NCBI GenBank assembly: GCA_938011315.1
Contig: CALLUG010000012.1
Span: forward strand, 62,001 to 126,000
DNA from: an uncultured Flavobacteriaceae bacterium
GTDB taxonomy: Bacteria > Bacteroidota > Bacteroidia > Flavobacteriales > Flavobacteriaceae
Length of the DNA: 64,000 bases
Reading direction: 5' to 3'
The notes under the pieces are model-generated. The model was given only the letters and a program-made list of their open reading frames with translations. It did not search any database and was not told the DNA's origin. This document shows positions 54,624 to 61,935 of this stretch, piece by piece (within the stretch, counting starts at the first letter, position 1; every line of letters begins with the position of its first letter). Position numbers and translations under genes: made by a program.

Positions 54624-56648
54624 ATGAAAAATATAAACAAACATATGCCTTTGAGTAACGATTGGAACAAAGAAAGATTGGAGCAGTTAAAACAATTAAT
54701 GCCAGATCTTTTTACCAATGATGGTGCCCTAAACATAAACGAACTTAAAAAAGTAGTTGACCCTAAAAGTGTGAATGAAACAGAACGTTATGAGTTTAGA
54801 TGGTTTGGTAAAAGTAATGCTAAAAGAGAAGCTTTTACCCCTACAGATGCGACGCTTGTTTATGATAAAGAAAGAAGTGTAAATCCAAGCGAAAGTGAAA
54901 ACTTAATAATAGAAGGAGAAAACCTAGCCGTACTCAAACTATTAAGTAACAGCTACCGTGAGCAAGTAAAGTGCATTTATATTGACCCACCTTACAATAC
55001 GGGTAAAGACTTTGTGTATTCTGACAAATTTAACCAAGACAAAAAAGAATATTGGGAAAATTCGGAGATGACTGAAGATGGCTTCAAAATAGATACTAAT
55101 ACTGAAACTGATGGACGTTTTCATAGTAATTGGCTCAATATGATGTATAGCCGTTTGTTAGTTGCAAGACAATTGTTAAAAGAAGATGGTATAATTGCGA
55201 TTCATATTGATGAACACGAAGAGCATCATTTAAGAAAACTATGTGAAGATGTTTTCGGAGAAGAAAATTTTTTAGGAAATATTATTTGGGATAAACAAAA
55301 TCCAAAAGGTGATGCAAAATCAATAGGATATCAGCACGAAAATATTATGCTTTTTGCCAAAAGCAACGAATCTTTATTTTCTGTTTCTGATTTAAGAAGA
55401 GAAAAGCCTAATGCCAATCAAATTTTGAAAAAGGCAGCAACATTATTTAAGAAAGTCTCAAAGAATGGATTACATGAAGTCAATTCAGAATTTAAAGAAT
55501 GGATAAAATCCCAACCGTATAGTGGTGGAGAAAGAGCTTATGATAAAATTGACAAAAATGGAGATGTTTATAGAGGTGTTTCAATGGCTTGGCCTAATAA
55601 GAAAAAAGCTCCTGACCAATATTTTATTCCTTTAATTCACCCTACTACAAAAAAAGAATGTCCGATACCAGAAAGAGGTTGGAGAAATCCACCTGAAACA
55701 ATGGAAGATTTATTGAAAAATAATTTAATCCTTTTCGGAAAAGATGAAAGCAAACAACCTGAAAGAAAATATTTACTAAAAGAGAATTTATTTGAAAATA
55801 TTCCAAGTGTTGTTGGATATGCAGGAAGTGATGATGCATTGTTAAAAAAGTGGAATTTAGAATTTGATAATCCAAAACCTTACAAATTTGTGAAAGACTT
55901 TATTAAACCTTTCATTTCTAAAGATGATATTGTTTTAGATTTCTTCGCAGGTTCAGGAACTACAGGGCAAGCCATAACAGAGCTCAACCAAGAAGATGGC
56001 GGAAACAGAAAATACATTTTAGTACAATTGCCCGAACAAACAGATGAAAAAAGTGAAGCTTACAAAGCAGGTTATAAAAAAATAAGCGACATCACTATTG
56101 AACGAAACAAACGAGTAATAGAAAAAATACAAAAAGGTCTAAAAGAGAAAGAAGAGAAGAAAAAAGGAGAACTACCTTTAGAAATGGTAGCTGAAGATGC
56201 CCCTAACTATTCTAAAAACTCTAGTTTGGGCTTTAAAGTATTCAAACTTCAAAAATCTAACTTTCCAAGAGTAGAATTTGCACCCGATCCTGAAAAAACA
56301 GAGGAAGAAAATATTGAGCTACTTAAACAGTACATTAAAGACAAAGAAGCACAATTGGTAAATGCCTTCAACAGAGACGAATTGATTACCGAAATATTAA
56401 TAAAAAACGGTTTTAAGCTCAATTATACCTTAACTAAGCAAGCCAAATTTAAAAAAAATGAAATGCTATTTGCTACAGATGGAGACAAAGAAACTTTAAT
56501 CTGTCTGGATGTTATTATTGCAGATGAAACCGTAGAGTATTTCAAAATAAATATAGACCAAAAATTAATCGTACTAGAACGTGCCTTAGACACCACAAAA
56601 AAATGGAATTTAAAACACGCTATGGGAGATAAGTTTAATGCCTTTTAA
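54624..56648 (+). CDS. type III DNA methyltransferase, Mod subunit (adenine-specific)
   Basis: 674 residues. DPPYNTGKDFVYSDKF (catalytic DPPY, about 119) comes before the SAM motif FFAGSGTTGQAI (about 440): the beta-class order typical of type III Mod enzymes. The ~320 residues between hold the target-recognition region. Methylates adenine and gives the Res-Mod complex its specificity. Three bases after res. No simple repeat tract that would allow phase variation was seen in the coding sequence. Confidence 0.93.
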   Translation: MKNINKHMPLSNDWNKERLEQLKQLMPDLFTNDGALNINELKKVVDPKSVNETERYEFRWFGKSNAKREAFTPTDATLVYDKERSVNPSESENLIIEGENLAVLKLLSNSYREQVKCIYIDPPYNTGKDFVYSDKFNQDKKEYWENSEMTEDGFKIDTNTETDGRFHSNWLNMMYSRLLVARQLLKEDGIIAIHIDEHEEHHLRKLCEDVFGEENFLGNIIWDKQNPKGDAKSIGYQHENIMLFAKSNESLFSVSDLRREKPNANQILKKAATLFKKVSKNGLHEVNSEFKEWIKSQPYSGGERAYDKIDKNGDVYRGVSMAWPNKKKAPDQYFIPLIHPTTKKECPIPERGWRNPPETMEDLLKNNLILFGKDESKQPERKYLLKENLFENIPSVVGYAGSDDALLKKWNLEFDNPKPYKFVKDFIKPFISKDDIVLDFFAGSGTTGQAITELNQEDGGNRKYILVQLPEQTDEKSEAYKAGYKKISDITIERNKRVIEKIQKGLKEKEEKKKGELPLEMVAEDAPNYSKNSSLGFKVFKLQKSNFPRVEFAPDPEKTEEENIELLKQYIKDKEAQLVNAFNRDELITEILIKNGFKLNYTLTKQAKFKKNEMLFATDGDKETLICLDVIIADETVEYFKINIDQKLIVLERALDTTKKWNLKHAMGDKFNAF

Positions 56649-56658
56649 AAATAGAAAA

Positions 56659-57426
56659 ATGAGTAATAAAGTAATTAATTTGTTTGGGAACAACAAAATA
56701 GTTCCAAATACAGGAGTTAAGTATTCAACATTATTAGAACAATTTATGAATCCTTTTATGGATGATTTAAAAGATTATGAATACATAGAAGATATTTTAG
56801 AGTTTGCAATAAATATTTGGAATATGGCCAATGTGAATAGTCTTATGCCAAATGAGAATATTGAAAAAGAAATAAACTCAATTAAACAAAATAAAAAAGA
56901 ATTTTTGCTAATAAAAAGAATGATAGCCTACAAGGAAGAAAATTTTAAAGCATACACAAATTTTATAGTAGATTTTGAATTAAAAGAAGTAAGCGATGAC
57001 GAAGACCCTATACTAAGTGTTATAACCCAAGAAGAGAATGCTTATATAGCAAACATGATAAACGCTATAGAAGAAGATGAACTGTACGTTCAAGAAGATT
57101 TTGAAGAAAATTATATTAATAGAAGTGCGATTATTCTAAAACCAAAACAACCATTTATAGATTGGTATAATAATTTGTACCCTGACAGTAAGATGGATGA
57201 GATAGAGGTTGATATATATCTGGTTGATGATAATATAGATGATTTAGAAAAATTTCTGAAAAAGAAATTCGATAAATTATTTACAATGGCATTAGAAGAT
57301 TGGCATACCAACAAAAAACAATGGCCTCAAAAACGTAATTACAAAATGTTTAACCTTTGGTTTCGAGTTGAAATATCGGAAGCGATTTATGATTTAGAAG
57401 AAAAGCCGGTTTTAAAATCAGAATAA
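56659..57426 (+). CDS. unknown protein of the type III island, two-part
   Basis: 255 residues from the ATG at 56659; an ATG at 56638 that overlaps mod adds seven residues. N-terminal ~120 residues are helical (LLEQFMNPFMDDLKDYEYIE, LEFAINIWNMANVN). The C-terminal ~100 (RSAIILKPKQPFIDWYNNLY, WPQKRNYKMFNLWFRVEISE) resemble a small uncharacterised family that I have seen as stand-alone proteins. Very acidic. No known nuclease or enzyme motif. Its place directly behind mod and before the SWIM gene suggests it is carried as part of the island. Confidence 0.5.
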   Translation: MSNKVINLFGNNKIVPNTGVKYSTLLEQFMNPFMDDLKDYEYIEDILEFAINIWNMANVNSLMPNENIEKEINSIKQNKKEFLLIKRMIAYKEENFKAYTNFIVDFELKEVSDDEDPILSVITQEENAYIANMINAIEEDELYVQEDFEENYINRSAIILKPKQPFIDWYNNLYPDSKMDEIEVDIYLVDDNIDDLEKFLKKKFDKLFTMALEDWHTNKKQWPQKRNYKMFNLWFRVEISEAIYDLEEKPVLKSE

Positions 57427-57448
57427 GTAGCCATTTTACAGCTAAACA

Positions 57449-59131
57449 ATGAAAATACCTTTAAACGAATTTGAGCAACTCATTGATGAAAAAATCTTAA
57501 AAAGAGGGTTGTCCTATTTTAAAGGTGATGCAATAAATGATTTTACAGAAATTTCAAATGGAGGGTATGAAGCCATTGTTTTTGGTACAGAAGAATATAC
57601 AATTCAACTAAAAATTCACAACAAGACCATTACCGAATATAATTGCGATTGTCCTTACGATATGGGGCCGGTTTGCAAACACATAGTTGCAGTAATTTTT
57701 CATTTACAACAAGATGAATTAGGATTAAATGAACCGAATATTTCTAAATCAAGAAAGAAAAAAACAAAGTCCGTTTCTCAACAAGTAAAAGAATTATTAA
57801 AAACAATTTCACACAAAGAGCTTATAGAATTTGTACAGCAGAATAGTAAAAAAGACAAGAAATTTAGGAATTACTTTTTAGCATCCTTTGGTCATTTAAG
57901 TCAAAATCAATCGAAAGAATTTTACCAAAAACAGATTCATTCCATATTGCAATCAGCAGCAGGAAGAGATGGCTGGATAGATTGGTCGGATATGAAATAT
58001 GTAGTAAACACAACCCAACCATTTTTAGAAAATGCCAAAAAGTATTTAACTAATACTAATTTTGAAAATGTATTCCTCATCAGCACCGCTTTACTAGAAG
58101 AAATGACAGAAGCTTTTGAGTATGGAGATGACAGTAATGGAGATTTAGGTTACTTTATAGAATCGGCTATGGAGTTACTTTCTAAATTAACACAAGAAAA
58201 ACTCCCAAAAGACTTAAAAGAGAGAATATTTGAATACTGCATTTCTACTTTTAAACAAAAATTATTTGAAGGTTGGGATTGGCATTTAGGAATGCTTCAT
58301 ATTGCTTGTAAGCTAATTGATAAAGAAAGTGATGCAAATATAATTCTTGATTGTTTAGAATCTGTTAATGGAGATTATGAAAGAGAAAGAGCTCAGTGCT
58401 TTAAACTAGACTTATTAAGACGCTTTAAAGGAGAAAAAGAAGTAGATGAATATATTAACAAACACATTTCAAATCCATCAATTAGAAAAAAAGAGATAGA
58501 AAAATCGTTTGAAAATAATAATTTTGAAAAGGTAATACAGCTTTCAGAAGATGGCATTAAATGTGATAAAAAAGACAAACCAGGATTGGTTAAAGTTTGG
58601 TGTAATTGGTTACTGAAAGTTGCACAAACGCAAAAAAATACTTCAAAAATTATTGAATATTCAAGATTCCTGTTTATTAATAATTTTCATCCCGAACAAG
58701 ATTACTATCAAATTCTTAAAGAGACTATTGAAAATGAAAAATGGCATCCCTTTCTAGAAGAAATAATAAAAGAAATTACGCCTAAAAATAGGTGGACTTA
58801 TACGGAATTAGTACGGAAAATTTACATAAAAGAAGAATGGTGGGATAGATTATTTATGATGCTAAAACAAAATCTTTCTATGCAGAATATTGAGCAGAAC
58901 GAACAGTATTTATCAAAAGAGTATTCTTCTGAATTGATTGAACTTTACAGCGAAAGAATCACAAGCTATGTTGAAAAATATATTGGAAGAAATCATTACC
59001 AAACAGCCTGCAGATATTTACGTAGAATGAAAAAACTAGGCGGGAATGAACAAGTAAATGAGTTGATAGAGTTATTTAGGAAACAATACCCAAAGCGTAA
59101 AGCTTTAATAGATGAACTAAGCCGAGTGTGA
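57449..59131 (+). CDS. SWIM zinc-finger protein
   Basis: 560 residues. SWIM motif near residues 68-80: YNCDCPYDMGPVCKHIVAVIF (CxC...CxH). The remaining ~470 residues are helical repeats without an obvious catalytic motif (FRNYFLASFGHLSQNQ, YLRRMKKLGGNEQVNELIEL). SWIM domains bind DNA or protein in helicases, transposases and toxin-type or R-M-associated genes. It follows the 262-codon gene after 22 bases and ends the island's same-strand run of five genes. Confidence 0.75.
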   Translation: MKIPLNEFEQLIDEKILKRGLSYFKGDAINDFTEISNGGYEAIVFGTEEYTIQLKIHNKTITEYNCDCPYDMGPVCKHIVAVIFHLQQDELGLNEPNISKSRKKKTKSVSQQVKELLKTISHKELIEFVQQNSKKDKKFRNYFLASFGHLSQNQSKEFYQKQIHSILQSAAGRDGWIDWSDMKYVVNTTQPFLENAKKYLTNTNFENVFLISTALLEEMTEAFEYGDDSNGDLGYFIESAMELLSKLTQEKLPKDLKERIFEYCISTFKQKLFEGWDWHLGMLHIACKLIDKESDANIILDCLESVNGDYERERAQCFKLDLLRRFKGEKEVDEYINKHISNPSIRKKEIEKSFENNNFEKVIQLSEDGIKCDKKDKPGLVKVWCNWLLKVAQTQKNTSKIIEYSRFLFINNFHPEQDYYQILKETIENEKWHPFLEEIIKEITPKNRWTYTELVRKIYIKEEWWDRLFMMLKQNLSMQNIEQNEQYLSKEYSSELIELYSERITSYVEKYIGRNHYQTACRYLRRMKKLGGNEQVNELIELFRKQYPKRKALIDELSRV

Positions 59132-59138
59132 AAATAAC

Positions 59139-59245
59139 CAACGCCTAAACAGCCTACTTACGAAAGCCCTCGCAGACTTTGTATCTGTGATTTATTTGCT
59201 AAATTAGTGCTTAAACCACTTGACAAACCACACATTGGGACGTTG
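59139..59245. repeat. intergenic element bounded by CAACG...CGTTG
   Basis: A 107-bp stretch that is more GC-rich than its surroundings begins CCAACGCC and ends GGGACGTTG; the outer five bases are complementary, and CGCAGA...TCTGTG forms an inner stem. The lipoprotein ATG follows 10 bases later. The layout recalls a cassette boundary (attC-like), but the classical integron core sites are not matched, so this is descriptive only. Confidence 0.35.
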
Positions 59246-59254
59246 TAAAACATT

Positions 59255-59758
59255 ATGAAAAAAATCAATACGTTAATATTATTGCTTTTAATTTCAATAT
59301 TTGTGACAAGTTGTGACAAGAAAAAAGCATTATTTGAGATTGGAATATCAGACGTTTTACATAAAACTCTTTTCCGACATAAAAAATGTAATAGTGACTT
59401 TTATTACAATCTAAAAATAAGAAACGACTCTATTTTTGTTGAGGGTAAATTGAATAATTCCTCTGGAAATCATATCGGAAAGTTAAATAAATTTGAATTG
59501 GATAAATTGTTAATGCTAATTGAAAATATTGACCGAAAACAAAGAAAGAAAAGAAAAATAAATCCGACAAGAGGAATGACAGCTCTTATGATTAAAAAAA
59601 ATGGAAAAGTAATAGATTCATTAGTGAATTTCACAACTGAATGGAGTGAAAACGACCTAATTCTTTTTAAATATATAGGAAAACTAATTTGCGAAAAGAG
59701 ATTAAAGAAAACAAAGAAGTTAGTTCCTTTTCCGACTTGGGAAATGGTTAAACCGTAG
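59255..59758 (+). CDS. lipoprotein, unknown
   Basis: 167 residues. Signal with lipobox FVTSC (Cys 20). Mature part FRHKKCNSDFYYNLKIRNDS and FELDKLLMLIENIDRKQRKK, without a family I recognise. Single-gene unit preceded by the 107-bp element at 59139-59245. Likely accessory. Confidence 0.55.
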   Translation: MKKINTLILLLLISIFVTSCDKKKALFEIGISDVLHKTLFRHKKCNSDFYYNLKIRNDSIFVEGKLNNSSGNHIGKLNKFELDKLLMLIENIDRKQRKKRKINPTRGMTALMIKKNGKVIDSLVNFTTEWSENDLILFKYIGKLICEKRLKKTKKLVPFPTWEMVKP

Positions 59759-59888
59759 TATTTTTGAAGCAAAGCACAATAAACAAGAGTTTTAATGCAG
59801 CTCTTTTTTTTTAAAAGTACCACGTCATTTTGTCTAAGCTTAATACTTTATAGTGTAAAACATAATAATACAATTTAGATAGTTTCAT

Positions 59889-61097
59889 TTACTGCTCTAC
59901 CTTATAAACAGCGTAGCGTTTTTCGTTTTCGTTTTCGGGTTCTTTTATTGAAAAGTGAATACCTTCGTTACTTACTAACGTGTTTGTGTAATAATCATTT
60001 AGATTTATAACGTCGAGAGGGATATTAAATACCTTTGTGGTTTCTGAGCTTAAATTTAATGCAACCAAAGAAGCTTTACGTACCACTTGGAATTCTTCTT
60101 TTGTATTGGGGTCTATAGCCGTTTTAGTGCCATGAATTAAAATCTTGTAAATCCAGTTATACTCTGGGTCTATAAACATACTTGTGTAATAAGCACAATT
60201 TGTAGACTTAGAGCCATCATAACTAGACTCATCCCTAAGATGCTTAATTTCAGTTTCATGCTTGTCCAGAAAGTTAGTATAGTTTGCGGTTGTAACATTA
60301 GGGTCGCTTGCATAGTAAGTTTTTTGGAGTTTAGCGTTTTTAAAAGCATAAATACTGTCGTTTAGCAAAGAACTTGCATATAAGGTATTAGTGTCTTTAA
60401 CAAAAAAAGCACCAACAGTAGGCATTGTCCCATATTTAGTCATCCATTTCTTAATACGTTCAATAATTTTGTCGTGATTTTTTACCAATACAGAATTTTC
60501 TAAATAAGTAGCTTCAATGCTTCCAGTGTCAAAATTAAAAACACCTTTTGTAGGGTTGTCATCAACATCGTTAGGAAATATTTTGTATAGCGATGTATAT
60601 AGCTTATTGTCCTCAAAATAAGAGGTGTTATCGAGTCGCACACACGTGTCATCAATAATACTTTCAACAGTTGTTTCTGCTTTTTTAATAATCTTTCCGT
60701 TAGCATTAACAATATATATAAATTTGTTGGTATTTATAATAATTGTATTAAGGTCATGAACAAGAAAACCAACATGAAAATATGGTGCTACAATACCATT
60801 AGACCCTTCACGTTCGAGCTGTATTTTACGGTATAAGCTACTGGTATCGTAATTATAAATATAGATGGAGTAATTAGCCCTGTTAAAAAAACAGTAATAC
60901 CTAATGTTGTTTATAGTTACAATTTTTTCATCTTCAAGTTGGTCATAGGCAGTTTCATTATCTAAAACAAAAACTTTATCGGTTTGTCTTACTAAGCTAT
61001 ACTCTTTCGGTGTTTGCTTAGAACGTTCTGTTTTACAACTAAGGCAAAGCATAACACACCAACAGATAAGACTGTATTTTAAACTGTTTTTCATCAT
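59889..61097 (-). CDS. DUF4221 family lipoprotein
   Basis: 402 residues. Lipobox MLCLSC (Cys 20 or 21). VFVLDNETAYDQLEDEKI, IRYYCFFNRANYSIYIYNYD, KIQLEREGSNGI and FLVHDLNTIIINTNKFIYIV are DUF4221 features; the domain is predicted as a beta-propeller. Functionally uncharacterised. Similar in type to the lipoprotein at 39156-40307. Divergent from the ArfB-like gene; a repeat arm lies between the two. Confidence 0.75.
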   Translation of the reverse strand: MMKNSLKYSLICWCVMLCLSCKTERSKQTPKEYSLVRQTDKVFVLDNETAYDQLEDEKIVTINNIRYYCFFNRANYSIYIYNYDTSSLYRKIQLEREGSNGIVAPYFHVGFLVHDLNTIIINTNKFIYIVNANGKIIKKAETTVESIIDDTCVRLDNTSYFEDNKLYTSLYKIFPNDVDDNPTKGVFNFDTGSIEATYLENSVLVKNHDKIIERIKKWMTKYGTMPTVGAFFVKDTNTLYASSLLNDSIYAFKNAKLQKTYYASDPNVTTANYTNFLDKHETEIKHLRDESSYDGSKSTNCAYYTSMFIDPEYNWIYKILIHGTKTAIDPNTKEEFQVVRKASLVALNLSSETTKVFNIPLDVINLNDYYTNTLVSNEGIHFSIKEPENENEKRYAVYKVEQ

Positions 61098-61152
61098 TAG
61101 AGTTTACGAATTTGTATGCCAAGATAACAAAAAATAGTTTTACAAATATGAG

Positions 61153-61174
61153 TATTTTGGAGTCATAATTGGCA
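61153..61174. repeat. single arm of the intergenic palindrome family, copy 3
   Basis: TATTTTGGAGTCATAATTGG, read in reverse, matches the right end of the element at 813-840 and the left arm at 6544 (TxCCAATTxTGACTC, then AAAATA). Only one arm was found, between two divergent genes. Confidence 0.4.
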
Positions 61175-61219
61175 TTACTACAAAATGGACTATATTGTAC
61201 TATTTTACAAGTACTAAGT

Positions 61220-61624
61220 ATGGATATTAAAACAATAAGTTCCGAACTTAAGTTTAAAGCAGTTCGTAGTTCTGGCAGTGGCGGGCAGCACGTTAATAAA
61301 GTAGCTTCAAAGGTAGAGCTGCACTTTAATCTAGCATCGTCCTTAGGCTTATCTGTAGAAGAAAAACAGCGTTTAATTAGCGTTTTAAAATCAAAATTAA
61401 CTAAAGACAATCAACTTATTTTACAATGTAGTGAGTCTCGTAGTCAGCACAACAACAAAGCGCTTGTTATAAAGCGATGTATAGCTCTAATTAAACAAAG
61501 CTTACATGTTCCTAAAAAACGAATGGCAACCAAAATTCCTAAAAGTGTAATACGCAAACGCATAAAAGAAAAACGAAACCTATCGGACAAAAAAAAGCTT
61601 AGAAAAAAACCAAAATTAAGTTAA
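61220..61624 (+). CDS. arfB: ArfB-like peptidyl-tRNA hydrolase (ribosome rescue)
   Basis: 134 residues from the ATG at 61220; a longer frame upstream starts at TTG and is unlikely. GSGGQHVNKVASKVELHF holds the catalytic GGQ motif of class I release factors, and the C-terminus is the basic tail typical of ArfB/YaeJ (KKRMATKIPKSVIRKRIKEK, ending KKLRKKPKLS), which enters the empty mRNA channel. Hydrolyses peptidyl-tRNA on stalled ribosomes. Just upstream of the TPP riboswitch promoter. Confidence 0.88.
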   Translation: MDIKTISSELKFKAVRSSGSGGQHVNKVASKVELHFNLASSLGLSVEEKQRLISVLKSKLTKDNQLILQCSESRSQHNNKALVIKRCIALIKQSLHVPKKRMATKIPKSVIRKRIKEKRNLSDKKKLRKKPKLS

Positions 61625-61645
61625 AAAAAAACCAAAAATCTGTAT

Positions 61646-61653
61646 TACATTTG
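61646..61653 (+). promoter_or_regulatory. -7 element of the riboswitch/TonB receptor promoter
   Basis: TACATTTG matches TAnnTTTG and lies 17 bases before the first conserved riboswitch block (GGGGTGC at 61670), so transcription would start right at the aptamer. Confidence 0.6.
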
Positions 61654-61661
61654 CACCGTTC

Positions 61662-61805
61662 TCAAAAAAGGGGTGCTTTATTACGATTAAAAAGAGTTTT
61701 GATGACTAAGCGCATGTAAAGTTTTCAATATAAATTTTTAAGATATAATTGGCTGAGATCATACCCATTGAACCTGAGCAGGTAATGCTGCTAAGGAAAC
61801 AAGTG
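61662..61805 (+). ncRNA. TPP (thiamine pyrophosphate) riboswitch
   Basis: Conserved THI-box blocks in order: GGGGTGC (61670-61676), CTGAGA (61753-61758), ACCC (61763-61766), GAACCTGA (61770-61777), GCAGGTAATGCTGC (61778-61791) and AAGGAAAC. The P3 region between the first two blocks is about 76 bases, much longer than the short hairpin of E. coli thiM. It leads into a TonB-dependent receptor gene 130 bases further, the usual place in Bacteroidota. TPP binding should switch the receptor off; no clear terminator was seen, so translational control is likely. Confidence 0.92.
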
Positions 61806-61935
61806 TTAAGAAAATGGCGTTGGCCTGTGTGTTGTAAAACGATACTAGCTAACGAAAAGGCTTAACAGTATAGAAAACAATTATTAACTAACAAGAATAA
61901 TGACCTCTTTTTATTCGGTTATAAGCTTAATCGCA

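Noticed and set aside
54624-56648. Phase-variable simple-sequence repeats in mod, as in many type III systems
   Set aside because: No run of tandem tetra- or pentanucleotides is present in the gene or directly upstream; only ordinary A-runs are seen.
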